Positions 1-7,823 of a stretch of 43,813 bases of DNA are shown here, in pieces. Both the position numbers and the translations under genes were made by a program. A model generated the notes under the pieces. That model ran no database searches. It saw only the letters and a list, made by a program, of their open reading frames with translations, and was not told the DNA's origin. Within the stretch, counting starts at the first letter, position 1, and each line of letters begins with the position of its first letter. This DNA comes from Anaerolineales bacterium (GTDB lineage Bacteria; Chloroflexota; Anaerolineae; Anaerolineales; UBA4823). The DNA is taken from positions 1 to 43,813 of the forward strand of contig JAFGQI010000035.1 in NCBI GenBank assembly GCA_016935755.1. The letters are read 5' to 3'.

Positions 1-2
1 CG

Positions 3-449
3 GCCTACGAACCGCGCGCCATCAAGGGTACCGGCGTGACTTATGCCACCTCACCGCAGGGGGCAGATCATACCAGCGGGCTCACCATCCGGGCCAAGGT
101 CGACCACCTGGATCCCAAGCCGCAGGCTGCCGTCTCTCGGACGGCTCAAATCAATATGGCTGGCTACGACACCCTGGGGGCCTGTATTTTCAGTGGTTTC
201 GGTTTCTCTGTCGTGCCGGAGACGATCCGCGATCTGCTCAATGCTCGCTATGGCTGGGGTGTGGAGGCGGATATTCTGCAAGTTCTGGGTCGCATCAGCC
301 TGTCTCTGGAACGGGAGTTCAACCGCCGGGCCGGATTCACCGCCGCAGATGATCGCCTGCCAGAGTACATGACCCGCGAACCGCTGCCGCCCACCAACGC
401 GGTTTTTGATGTATCTGATGAAGACCTGGACGGGGTCTTTAATTGGTAG
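3..449 (+). CDS. aor: Aldehyde ferredoxin oxidoreductase, C-terminal part (5' truncated by window)
   Basis: The open frame enters from the left window edge in frame 3 (reading AYEPRAIKGTG before the first possible GTG at 36), so this is the last ~148 residues of a longer protein, normally about 600 residues. The ATSPQGADHT segment and the DTLGAC motif (Asp codon 168-170, Cys codon 183-185) match the C-terminal part of the tungsten AOR family, where this Asp and Cys contact the pterin and the [4Fe-4S] cluster. The enzyme oxidises aldehydes to carboxylates with ferredoxin as acceptor in the cytoplasm of anaerobes. The stop overlaps the start of the following MoaD-like gene, so the two are probably one operon. 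The exact AOR subfamily and substrate cannot be told from this fragment. Confidence 0.88.
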   Translation, partial: AYEPRAIKGTGVTYATSPQGADHTSGLTIRAKVDHLDPKPQAAVSRTAQINMAGYDTLGACIFSGFGFSVVPETIRDLLNARYGWGVEADILQVLGRISLSLEREFNRRAGFTAADDRLPEYMTREPLPPTNAVFDVSDEDLDGVFNW

Positions 450-682
450 TTACAGTCCAACTGCACACCATCTTGCAGCGCCAGACTCCCCAGGGGCTGG
501 TCAACCGCCTGGATCTGGCGCTGCCAGCTGGGAGCACCGTGGGGGACGTATTGAAGAGTCTGGAGATTGTGATGGAGCCGGAGGCCTTGTTGCTGGTAGT
601 CAACAGGCGTTGGGCAGAGCTGGAGACGGTTTTGCAGGATCAGGATGAACTGCACCTGATCCCGGCAATATCCGGAGGCTGA
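443..682 (+). CDS. MoaD/ThiS-family sulfur carrier next to AOR
   Basis: This 79-residue protein has the beta-grasp pattern of the MoaD/ThiS family and ends in Gly-Gly, the C-terminus that is adenylated and thiocarboxylated in sulfur carriers. The only usable start is TTG at 443, which lies inside the last codons of the AOR gene (stop 447-449), so translation is probably coupled. MoaD-like genes are often found beside aldehyde ferredoxin oxidoreductase genes, and a role in supplying dithiolene sulfur for the tungstopterin cofactor is the natural inference. A second MoaD domain, fused to MoaE, lies at 14.3 kb, so this copy may be dedicated to the tungsten enzyme. ThiS-like use in thiamine synthesis cannot be excluded. 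Confidence 0.8.
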   Translation: MVVTVQLHTILQRQTPQGLVNRLDLALPAGSTVGDVLKSLEIVMEPEALLLVVNRRWAELETVLQDQDELHLIPAISGG

Positions 683-691
683 GTTACTCTT

Positions 692-3121
692 TCAGGGGAG
701 AGGCTTCCCGAAAATACTCAAGAACCAATACTGGATCAGATCTCCGGCTGGTTTGCCATGGACAGAGGGGGTCGAGTCTGTCAGGGCGGCGGGCGGGTAA
801 TAGCCGCGCGTCACCATCCCACCGATCCAATCGCGTCCATTGACCAGGCGCAGTACTGTCTCATATGCGCTGAACTGCGCCTGCAGATCGGGTGTGGCAG
901 GAACAGCAGCAGCCAGAATGACCGGTTTGTTGATCGTTACCTGGAAGGTGTACAGAGTCGCATCCATCCAAAGCATTGTATCCGTTTCCAAATCCAGGCA
1001 CTGCTCCTGCCAGTTTGCCGCCGGTTCCCACAGGACATATACCTGGTCCACCAGATCCAAAAACCCAGGGGGCGAGCTGACTGCCGCTTGCGGCAAGGCC
1101 CACAGCAGGCTGCCTGCAAAGCGCGCCCGTACTTCTGCCAGGATACCCCGCCAGCGGCTGTCCGCGTCCTCTGGCAGGCCTGAGGCGCTTCCATCCGCCA
1201 GCAGACCGCCGGGCAGAGCAGGCGCTAACCAGTCGCCCCCCAGGATGAGCGCGGAGGCATTGGCGCGAGCTGCCAGGTCGGCATGGTGCAGTAGAAACAG
1301 GCGGTATTGTTCGAACCACACCACCCACCAGCTCTGATCTCGGGAGGCGGTCTGCCACCATTCCTGCGGGTCTTGCAAGAAGCGCGGGGTGGGAAATAGA
1401 GCGACGTTCAAGCCTTGAGATTGGCTGGCAGCAACTGCCTTATTAACATCTGACCACATCATGTCCTGGCCAGGGAGCACATCGAGAAGCGGAGGTGTGT
1501 TGCCGGGAGCATAACGACCAAAGGTCCAGGTGGGGGATAGCACGACCCAGTTAGCCCCCATCTGTTGGATGTTTTTCATAGCTGGCGCCATTTGGCCCAG
1601 CCAGGATGGGTGGAAGGCAGGCGCCAGTTCTACACCAGCCCAGTAGACCGTATTGCGCCCTGCGACGGCTGTCGCCGTGACGGGGAAGCTGGTGGGTAAG
1701 AAGTTGGCCCATTCCGGAACCTGATCGTTGATGGTCAGTGGAGCCTCGCTCAGTTTGACTGGCCTCCCCTGCCCATACAGCCCAGGCGTCAGAGCATCAT
1801 CCGCGTATCCGCATTGGTCGTTGCGGCAGTAGCGATAGTTAAAATTCCCCGGCAGGTTCAAAGGGCTGTAGAGAACATAAACCCAGCGGTTGTTCCCCAA
1901 AGACCACATGGGAACAGGCTCTGTCCAGCCGAATAATGGCCCAAACTGAATGGATATCGTATCCTGAGGCGGGGTGTTCGGAGGAACAGTGAGATCGAAG
2001 ACGATGGATTTGGGGCTGCCGATATACCAGCTGTCAATGACATCTTCCACCAGGACATTATGATCGGGCACAACGATCTGGCGTAATCGGAACGCCCCAT
2101 CAGCGCTGTGCTCGGCGTTCCAGAATCCATCTCCCAGGGAATATTTGTAGTGAATATCTGCCCCAACAGGCAGCGACAGGGTCAGGGTGTAGCGTCCGTC
2201 GGGAAGCTGGCTTAGCACAGGCATATTCGCAGCCAGCGTGCTCAGACCGCCAGTCAATGTGGCAAAGCTGTTGCCCAGCGGGAAAAGGTTGCCAGCCATG
2301 CGTAAAGGCACAACTGGCGGCGTGTCAGCGGGGGCCTTTACCACAAAAACGACTTTTACATACGGGGAAGCGTTCAGCTTGAGCGGGGCAGGGGTGGTCG
2401 ATTCCGCAGCCACCAGCGCTCCCTGTTGGTAGGTTTGATATGAACCATCCAGAGCAAATGCCACCAGGTTGTGCACGCCCTCTGGCAGACTCTCAAGCAA
2501 AAATGAGCCATCCGATTTGGTGATGGTTTGCGCCCCGCCGGCGGTGATCAGCAGGTTCGGGATGGGCATTCCCGTGGCAGCATCGCTCACCTGGCCTACG
2601 ATGCGTCCGGGGAAGCCCTTGAATTTTGTATCGGTCCAACGGCTGACCACATCGTCGATTGTCCCAGGGCCATCCACATGATATAAACGGTAGCGCACTG
2701 CGCTGCCATCTGCCAGGTGCTCGCCTACCCGGATATCGCCGGTCTGTTTTTCGTAGCGGTAGGTGATCACCGAGCCAATCGCAGCAGGCATCGTCAGCAG
2801 GTAGGTTTGGGTGGTCTGGCTTGTGGTGATTGGTATATCCGATCCCAGGGTCTGCATCGGCAGGTTTTGGGCGTTTAACGCCAGTCCGGTCACCTCATCC
2901 AGGATGCTCAGGTAGATCGTGTCATCTGCGGAGGCAGGAGCCTGGACGCGGAAGGTGATTAAAGTTTCGGGAAGCGCGGGTAATGGCGCGGCGATGGGCA
3001 GACCGCTCAAACCGGAGGGGGTGGGAGTGGGCGAGAGATTGTACGCTGGCAGGTTGCAGCCCCCCAGACAGCAGCTGATGAGCAATACGGCAAGTAATTT
3101 GTGGAAGAAGCGGCTTCTCAT
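692..3121 (-). CDS. Large lipoprotein with beta-sandwich modules and a glycoside hydrolase-like C-terminal domain
   Basis: Start chosen at the ATG at 3121, because MRSRFFHKLLAVLL is followed by a lipobox LGGC with Cys22; a longer frame to 3166 adds residues with no signal-peptide logic. The 809-residue product continues with a short Thr/Pro linker, then modules resembling starch-binding or E-set folds. Among them is a carboxypeptidase-regulatory-like segment (GQVSDAATGMPIPN, then KSDGSFLLESLPEG). The last ~300 residues (from about WAGVELAPAFHPSW) look like a TIM-barrel glycosidase of the GH113-like type. It is predicted to be anchored outside the membrane and to bind or degrade glycans. The gene is monocistronic, convergent with the MoaD-like gene, and has a promoter and dyad upstream. 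Whether the barrel is catalytic is not clear from sequence. Confidence 0.72.
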   Translation of the reverse strand: MRSRFFHKLLAVLLISCCLGGCNLPAYNLSPTPTPSGLSGLPIAAPLPALPETLITFRVQAPASADDTIYLSILDEVTGLALNAQNLPMQTLGSDIPITTSQTTQTYLLTMPAAIGSVITYRYEKQTGDIRVGEHLADGSAVRYRLYHVDGPGTIDDVVSRWTDTKFKGFPGRIVGQVSDAATGMPIPNLLITAGGAQTITKSDGSFLLESLPEGVHNLVAFALDGSYQTYQQGALVAAESTTPAPLKLNASPYVKVVFVVKAPADTPPVVPLRMAGNLFPLGNSFATLTGGLSTLAANMPVLSQLPDGRYTLTLSLPVGADIHYKYSLGDGFWNAEHSADGAFRLRQIVVPDHNVLVEDVIDSWYIGSPKSIVFDLTVPPNTPPQDTISIQFGPLFGWTEPVPMWSLGNNRWVYVLYSPLNLPGNFNYRYCRNDQCGYADDALTPGLYGQGRPVKLSEAPLTINDQVPEWANFLPTSFPVTATAVAGRNTVYWAGVELAPAFHPSWLGQMAPAMKNIQQMGANWVVLSPTWTFGRYAPGNTPPLLDVLPGQDMMWSDVNKAVAASQSQGLNVALFPTPRFLQDPQEWWQTASRDQSWWVVWFEQYRLFLLHHADLAARANASALILGGDWLAPALPGGLLADGSASGLPEDADSRWRGILAEVRARFAGSLLWALPQAAVSSPPGFLDLVDQVYVLWEPAANWQEQCLDLETDTMLWMDATLYTFQVTINKPVILAAAVPATPDLQAQFSAYETVLRLVNGRDWIGGMVTRGYYPPAALTDSTPSVHGKPAGDLIQYWFLSIFGKPLP

Positions 3122-3135
3122 AGTAAGAATCTGTG

Positions 3136-3157
3136 CAATGTATATGCCAATACATTG
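3136..3157. promoter_or_regulatory. 22-bp perfect dyad overlapping the lipoprotein transcription start
   Basis: The sequence is CAATGTAT, a 6-base spacer, then ATACATTG: a perfect 8-bp inverted repeat. It lies directly downstream of the -10 box at 3158-3163, so it would cover +1. This is the typical place for a repressor operator; it could instead form a hairpin at the 5' end of the mRNA. No regulator gene is adjacent. Confidence 0.5.
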
Positions 3158-3163
3158 ATTATA
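3158..3163 (-). promoter_or_regulatory. -10 box for the lipoprotein gene
   Basis: TATAAT on the minus strand, 36 nt upstream of the lipoprotein ATG. I see no good -35 at 16-18 bp (CATCCC at 17 bp), and no clear ribosome-binding site before the ATG. The box is consensus but the promoter is only moderately supported. Confidence 0.42.
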
Positions 3164-3186
3164 CAAGACTTTACTGCTCCGGGATG

Positions 3187-3837
3187 TTAATTATCCAATA
3201 GTATGGATTGAATATTACGCTCGAACTCTTTTGCCCCGCCGTGCGCCGGATGCCTGACCAGTCGAGGCTTTAACCCTAGCTGAAGCAGCGCCCATTGGGC
3301 AGATTTACCAATGGCGATCACCTGCCGCGGCTCCAGCCTTTCCACCAGCCCAGCTAAAAGGCCGGCATGATCTCGGATTTCCGCTCGGGTTGGACAGCGG
3401 TTGGTCAGGGATAGACCTGCTCGATGAGGGTGGTATGGGATGCAGTTCCAGACTATAAATCTCTGCTGGTAGGGAACCATAAATTTCCAAAAAACGGTCG
3501 CCGTGGCTTCGCTGTATGGGAGATCTCGTTTGCTGGTGCGGACGCCATTGAAAGGCAGCTCCTGGCTGCACAGTTGGGCTTCGCTGGTGAATGGTATCCC
3601 CGAGAAGCGGCAACCTCGCCAGCCAGGAGCCTCCCCGACCAGCAGCAGACCAGGTTTTTGTCGAAAGCTGGCCAGGTAAGCGTACAAATTTTGCTGCCTG
3701 AGTTGGGCTGCCGCGGGTAAATCCACCTGCAAATCGGTTTCCGAATATTGGTTAAAGAGAATTGGGTCAGGTTGCCTGTCTGCGGCAGGTTGGAATACCT
3801 GCTGACAGAGGTAATCCCAAACGGCCTGGAGCAGCAC
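3187..3837 (-). CDS. Uracil-DNA glycosylase superfamily protein
   Basis: This 216-residue protein carries the GEAPG motif (residues 68-72) that in family 4 and related uracil-DNA glycosylases forms the water-activating loop. It also has a WNCIPYHPH strand motif and a C-terminal RHPAHGG that corresponds to the HPS-type minor-groove loop. It likely excises uracil or other damaged bases from DNA. The [4Fe-4S] cysteine pattern of classical family 4 is not evident, so it fits better among the uncharacterised UDG-like branches. The start is a GTG at 3837 that abuts the TAA stop of the upstream CitE-like gene without any spacer, so translation must be coupled. It is the last gene of the rpmF-fabD operon by spacing. 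Confidence 0.75.
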   Translation of the reverse strand: MLLQAVWDYLCQQVFQPAADRQPDPILFNQYSETDLQVDLPAAAQLRQQNLYAYLASFRQKPGLLLVGEAPGWRGCRFSGIPFTSEAQLCSQELPFNGVRTSKRDLPYSEATATVFWKFMVPYQQRFIVWNCIPYHPHRAGLSLTNRCPTRAEIRDHAGLLAGLVERLEPRQVIAIGKSAQWALLQLGLKPRLVRHPAHGGAKEFERNIQSILLDN

Positions 3838-4710
3838 TTATAATTTCCCAGCCGCCTGCGCCAGGGCGATCACCCGCTCGGCTGCTTTGAGGATGGGGGC
3901 GTCGATCATTTTCCCATCCAGGGCAAAAGCGCCTTTCCCGGCCTGCTGGTTCTCCTCAAAGGTGCGCATGATTCTTAAGGCATAGGCAATCGCATCGTCG
4001 CCAGGGGTAAATGCTTCTTGCACCGGGGCAACCTGGTTGGGGTGGATAACCTGCTTGCCAGCAAATGCCATCCTGGCGCCTTCAAGGGCTTCTCGCCGCA
4101 AGCCTTCGTGGTCCTGAAAATCGATATGCACCATATCAATTGCCTGCAGCCCGAATGCAGCCGCGTACGTGACAATTGCAGAGCGGGCGTAGAATACCTC
4201 TTTGCCCTCCTGGGTGCGGGTGGCGCCGATATCGCCAGCAAAATCCTCCGCACCGAAGATCAATGCTTCCAGGCGGGGGTCGGCTCTAGCGATCTGGTTC
4301 AGGTTGATGATTCCACGGGCAGTCTCAACAACCACGAGCAGGCAGATCCCGCCGGGTGTCCAATCATACTCTTCTTCGGCGTGGGCGATCTGTTCGCTGA
4401 CCCATTGCACCTGTTCGCCATATTCCAGTTTGGGGATCACAATTCCATCCGGGCGGGCAGGCAGCACATCCTCGAGATCCGCCACTTCCAGCCCCGAACC
4501 AACCGGATTGATGCGCGCTAACCTCTCTGAGCGGCCAAAATCGAGGCTTTGCAATGCCTGTGCGATGGTCGCCCGCGCCTCGGCTTTGCGGTTGATTGCT
4601 ACCCCATCTTCCATATCCATGCAGATACAATCGACGCCCAGGGTGATGGCTTTCAGAATCTTGCGCATATCATCACCTGGCATGTAGAGCAAAGCTCTTC
4701 GTGCGTGCAT
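3838..4710 (-). CDS. HpcH/HpaI-type aldolase, CitE-like CoA lyase
   Basis: The 290-residue protein has the CitE/malyl-CoA lyase pattern. It starts with ARRALLYMPGDD, continues with CMDMEDGVA, then VVVETARGI and GAEDFAGDIG, which hold the acidic magnesium ligands and CoA-site residues of the family. Members cleave or form acyl-CoA carbon-carbon bonds, for example malyl-CoA, citramalyl-CoA or citryl-CoA. No CitF/CitD citrate lyase partners are nearby, so a stand-alone CoA lyase (malyl- or citramalyl-CoA type) is likelier than the citrate lyase beta subunit. It follows tatC by 23 bp on the same strand. The fatty-acid genes upstream in the operon do not indicate a substrate. Confidence 0.82.
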   Translation of the reverse strand: MHARRALLYMPGDDMRKILKAITLGVDCICMDMEDGVAINRKAEARATIAQALQSLDFGRSERLARINPVGSGLEVADLEDVLPARPDGIVIPKLEYGEQVQWVSEQIAHAEEEYDWTPGGICLLVVVETARGIINLNQIARADPRLEALIFGAEDFAGDIGATRTQEGKEVFYARSAIVTYAAAFGLQAIDMVHIDFQDHEGLRREALEGARMAFAGKQVIHPNQVAPVQEAFTPGDDAIAYALRIMRTFEENQQAGKGAFALDGKMIDAPILKAAERVIALAQAAGKL

Positions 4711-4733
4711 AGGATTACCCTCGTTTTGACTGC

Positions 4734-5609
4734 TCAGGAGTTCGGTTTCTTGGTCAGGGAGCGTCCGCCCTGTCCGATAAAGGCCAGCCCTACGCCAAAA
4801 AAGTATAGAATGATCATGGGGCCTGCCACCAGAGACATGTTCACGGGATCAACTGTGGGAGTGATCAGCGCCGCAATCACGGTGATAATCACGATTGCCA
4901 GCCGCCACTGCTGGGCTAACATTTCGGCTTTGACCCAACCCAGGGCGGCTGAAAACAGCATCACCAATGGGAATTCGAAGAAAATGCCGATCCAAAACAT
5001 CAACCCCACGGTGAATGTGATATAGGATGAGGGGCGCGGGATCGTTTTTATGCCCATAAAATTCAGCAGGAAGGGCAGGGCCCTGGGCAGCAAAATATAA
5101 TAGGCGAACAGCACCCCCCCGGCGAACAGCAGTGTGGCTGCCGGGATCGCCACCAGGCTAAAAAAACGCCTGCGCCGGCTGATGACGGCTGGGGCTACAA
5201 ACAGCCAGATCTGATAAGCCAGATAAGGAAAGGTGACCGCGAAGCCAGCAAAAAGAGCCACACGCATCACCGTGCCAATTGGCTCGGTGACATCGATGGC
5301 TACCAGAGCGTCAATGCCGCCCTCGATAGGTTTGGAGAGAAAGTCCAGGATGTAGTAGTTGTAGTATAACGCTAGGCCTGTCGCAGCCGCCAGGATCAAC
5401 ACCGCCCGCACCAGGTTGTTGCGCAGAGCTGAGAGATGCTCCATTATACTAAATGGGTTGTCAATGACTTTATTGACTGCTTCTGGCAGCGACCCCTCTT
5501 CGACGCTTTCTCGGAAGACCGCAAACAGATCCTTAATGCTGGTCAGCCAGAAGGCAAATTTGAAGGGCGCAGTCAGGATAGACCACAGTAATCGCAGAGT
5601 CTTCTTCAT
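4734..5609 (-). CDS. tatC: Sec-independent translocase subunit TatC with N-terminal extension
   Basis: This is the 291-residue core membrane subunit of the twin-arginine translocation system, which binds the signal peptides of folded precursors. The conserved start-of-domain motif appears as MEHLSALRNNL at residues 56-66, followed by about six membrane segments. The FPYLAYQIWLFVAPA motif in the first half is characteristic. TatC usually begins only a few residues before this motif. Here about 55 extra residues, hydrophobic then acidic, precede it. The ATG at 5609 is retained because the extension reads through cleanly and lies 13 bp after the tatA/B stop. No clear ribosome-binding site is seen, so coupling is probable. 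The chromosomal tat pair suggests export of folded cofactor enzymes. Confidence 0.93.
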   Translation of the reverse strand: MKKTLRLLWSILTAPFKFAFWLTSIKDLFAVFRESVEEGSLPEAVNKVIDNPFSIMEHLSALRNNLVRAVLILAAATGLALYYNYYILDFLSKPIEGGIDALVAIDVTEPIGTVMRVALFAGFAVTFPYLAYQIWLFVAPAVISRRRRFFSLVAIPAATLLFAGGVLFAYYILLPRALPFLLNFMGIKTIPRPSSYITFTVGLMFWIGIFFEFPLVMLFSAALGWVKAEMLAQQWRLAIVIITVIAALITPTVDPVNMSLVAGPMIILYFFGVGLAFIGQGGRSLTKKPNS

Positions 5610-5622
5610 AATGGGAGTGCAA

Positions 5623-6075
5623 TTATTCCTGAATTTCTGGGTTGGGTTTTTCCTCCGGGCTGAGTAGGCCGGGAGAATCTGAGGCTGGCTGGCTTACTTC
5701 CAGTTCTGGGGAGTCGATGATAATCGCTTCTCCGGTCCAATCCGGAAATTCGGCTTTAGCCTGGTCGATCTGCTCGCGCACATCGTTCGTAATGCTCAAC
5801 TGTGGATCCCGCGAAATGCCACGGATTTCCTGATCCATTTCCTTGATTTGCTGAATTTCCTCTTCCAGGCCCGCCTCCCGCATCAGCTTATTGGGCAGGT
5901 GGCTGAGATCCTTGGATGCCTGGATGAAGCTTCGCCAGGCGGGTGAGGTTACTACCTTTCGCATTGTCCGCCCCAGTGTTCGCCCGGCTTTGACCATATC
6001 CTTTGGGCCCAGGACGATCAGGGCAATAATGATGATAAAGAGTAATTCTAAAGGGCCGATGCCAAGTATTTCCAT
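5623..6075 (-). CDS. tatB: Tat translocase TatA/TatB-like subunit
   Basis: The 150-residue protein starts with a short N-out segment and one membrane helix (LLFIIIIALIVLG). The hinge Gly-Pro and an amphipathic helix (KDMVKAGRTLGRTMRKVV) follow, then a long charged tail. This is the TatA/TatB architecture. The length and the LGPKDM hinge, rather than the FGP of many TatA proteins, lean toward TatB, but with only one such gene beside tatC it may do both jobs. It is 5 bp downstream of nusB and 13 bp upstream of tatC. The acidic C-terminal tail (residues ~70-150) appears disordered. Confidence 0.85.
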   Translation of the reverse strand: MEILGIGPLELLFIIIIALIVLGPKDMVKAGRTLGRTMRKVVTSPAWRSFIQASKDLSHLPNKLMREAGLEEEIQQIKEMDQEIRGISRDPQLSITNDVREQIDQAKAEFPDWTGEAIIIDSPELEVSQPASDSPGLLSPEEKPNPEIQE

Positions 6076-6080
6076 GTTTC

Positions 6081-6560
6081 TTATTCAGCGGAACCATCCG
6101 CACCAGCCGACTGTGATTTGGTGAGGCTGATAAAGTTTTTTATAGATTGCTGGATTTCATTCTGCCGTTCTGCCAGGCTGCCCAGCACACCGTTGACAAA
6201 ACGCGGGGTGCTGTCAGAGCCATATTCTTTGGCTAATTCTACGGCCTCATTGATGGCTACTTTGATGGGTGTCTCTCCAGAGACTGCAAATTCCCACAAC
6301 GCGATGCGCAGGATATTGCGATCAATGATCGCCACCTGATCCAGGGGCCATTCTGGCGCATGGACGGCGATGAAATGGTCCAGGGTTTCAAACAGCGGGG
6401 CGACGCCCTTGACAATCTGGCGGGCAAACTCGGAGAGGGTGGCATCCAGCAATTCTTCCTGAATGCGTTCCTCGACGACAATTCCCGGGACGTGACCGGT
6501 GACATCAATTTCGTAAAGCGCCTGCAGGGCCACACCGCGCGCCCTGGTGCGAGGTTTCAT
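6081..6560 (-). CDS. nusB: Transcription antitermination factor NusB
   Basis: The 159-residue all-helical protein matches NusB along its whole length. It has an N-terminal RTRARGVALQALYEID (RNA-binding arginine-rich start), the central IDRNILRIALWE segment, and the C-terminal INEAVELAKEYGSDSTPRFVNGVLG signature. NusB binds boxA RNA together with S10 (NusE) during rRNA antitermination. The gene is 6 bp downstream of the Asp23-like gene, an order also seen in Firmicutes (asp23-nusB), and 5 bp upstream of the Tat genes. Confidence 0.95.
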   Translation of the reverse strand: MKPRTRARGVALQALYEIDVTGHVPGIVVEERIQEELLDATLSEFARQIVKGVAPLFETLDHFIAVHAPEWPLDQVAIIDRNILRIALWEFAVSGETPIKVAINEAVELAKEYGSDSTPRFVNGVLGSLAERQNEIQQSIKNFISLTKSQSAGADGSAE

Positions 6561-6566
6561 AGGAGA

Positions 6567-6968
6567 TTAAGCCTCAATTGATTCTGATCCTGTCTCAGAA
6601 GGATAATCAATGTCCTCAATATGGATATTCACGCGCCCAACCTGCATCCCGACCATCTCAGATACAGCCCGGGCGACATTATGCTGAACCTGGCGGCTGA
6701 CATCGCGGATATTGACATCGTTTTTCAAGATGATATATAAGTCCGCAGAGACCATATCATCTGTAATATCGATCCTCACCCCTTCACCAGCGCTGCGGGT
6801 GAATAGATTTTTTGCCGCGCCTGGGACATTTCCCATCCGGCTGACGCCAGGCACATCCAGGGCAGTCAAGCGGGCGATGGTTATAAGCACTTCTGGCGCG
6901 ATGGTAGTTTTGCCAACGGTCTGATCGTAGTCAGCAGACTGTTCTTTGCCAATGGGTTGATCTTTCAT
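6567..6968 (-). CDS. Asp23/Gls24 family protein
   Basis: The 133-residue protein has the Asp23/Gls24 (DUF322) pattern: IAPEVLITIARLTALDVPGVSRMG, then a VRIDI/VSADLYIILKNDVNIRDVSRQVQHNVARAV core and a C-terminal VGRVNIHIEDIDY strand. Family members are small cytoplasmic proteins linked to envelope or alkaline stress in Firmicutes, with poorly defined biochemistry. The ATG at 6968 is preferred over the GTG at 6974 because GGAGG lies about 8 nt before the ATG but only 2 nt before the GTG. The position directly before nusB is conserved across several phyla. Confidence 0.88.
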   Translation of the reverse strand: MKDQPIGKEQSADYDQTVGKTTIAPEVLITIARLTALDVPGVSRMGNVPGAAKNLFTRSAGEGVRIDITDDMVSADLYIILKNDVNIRDVSRQVQHNVARAVSEMVGMQVGRVNIHIEDIDYPSETGSESIEA

Positions 6969-6992
6969 GGCCACACCTCCATCCTAAATATC

Positions 6993-7739
6993 CTACATCA
7001 TCATCATCCCGCCATCAACGCTGAGCACCTGCCCGGTGATATAGGCGGCTTCATCTGAGGCGAGAAAGGCTACGGCATAGGCGATCTCTTCCGGTTTGCC
7101 CCAGCGAGCCAGTGGGATAAGCTTGATCATCGAGTCTTTCAGATCTTGAGGCAGGTCGATCGTGAGGGCAGTGGGGACAAAGCCTGGCGCAATTGCATTC
7201 ACGGTGATGCCGCGAGATCCGACCTCGCGGGCCAGCGCTTTGGTAAAGCCAATCAAGCCGGCTTTAGAGGCTGAGTAATTGGTCTGCCCTGCCTGGCCTG
7301 CCAGTCCTGAAACAGAGGAGATATTCACGATCCGACCGTAGCGCTGTTTCATCATGATCCGGATGACTGCCTTCGAGCAGATGAAAGCGCCTTTCAGGTT
7401 AACGTTCAGCACAGCATCCCAGTCATTTTCATCCATCCGCATAATCAGGGTATCGCGGGTGATCCCAGCGTTGTTTACCAGGATGTCCACCCGTTCCAGT
7501 TCAGATTGTGTCAATTCCACCAAGCCAGCCACGCTCTCGGCGTTGGTTACATCAACCTGATGAGCCAGGACACGCGCCCCGGTTGCGGCGGCGATTTCCA
7601 GCGCGGTCGCGGCGGCTTCATCTCCGTTTTGATCCCCGATCATGACTGCGGCTCCACCTTGAGCCAGGGTTTCAGCGATGGCGCGGCCAATTCCACGCCG
7701 CCCGCCGGTTACAATCGCAACTTTACCATTAAAGGTCAT
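6993..7739 (-). CDS. fabG: 3-oxoacyl-ACP reductase FabG
   Basis: This 248-residue short-chain dehydrogenase has the cofactor motif TGGRRGIGRA (11-20), NNAG (89-92), and catalytic Ser142, Tyr155 and Lys159 in the SSVSG and YSASK motifs. The C-terminus (ITGQVLSVDGGMMMM) is typical of FabG. It reduces 3-oxoacyl-ACP with NADPH in fatty-acid elongation. It has a GGAGG ribosome-binding site 8 nt before the ATG. The 84 bp upstream, between fabG and fabD, also hold a possible internal promoter. Acetoacetyl-CoA reductase activity is an alternative, but the fabD neighbour favours FabG. Confidence 0.94.
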   Translation of the reverse strand: MTFNGKVAIVTGGRRGIGRAIAETLAQGGAAVMIGDQNGDEAAATALEIAAATGARVLAHQVDVTNAESVAGLVELTQSELERVDILVNNAGITRDTLIMRMDENDWDAVLNVNLKGAFICSKAVIRIMMKQRYGRIVNISSVSGLAGQAGQTNYSASKAGLIGFTKALAREVGSRGITVNAIAPGFVPTALTIDLPQDLKDSMIKLIPLARWGKPEEIAYAVAFLASDEAAYITGQVLSVDGGMMMM

Positions 7740-7787
7740 TGATCAATCCTCCAGTGTCAGATGCAGTAAAACGATAAGGCGTTGCTG

Positions 7788-7816
7788 ATTATACCGCACT
7801 CCTCAGAGCAAATAAA
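7788..7816 (-). promoter_or_regulatory. Possible internal promoter for fabG
   Basis: A consensus TATAAT (7788-7793) is spaced 17 bp from a weak -35 (TTTATT, 7811-7816) in the fabD-fabG gap. It would give a leader of about 40 nt. The -35 matches only about half the consensus, so this is a suggestion. Confidence 0.35.
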
Positions 7817-7823
7817 CCTGGCG

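Noticed and set aside
6969..6974. GTG start for the Asp23-like gene
   Set aside because: GGAGG would be only 2 bases away, whereas the ATG at 6968 has the normal 8-base spacing.
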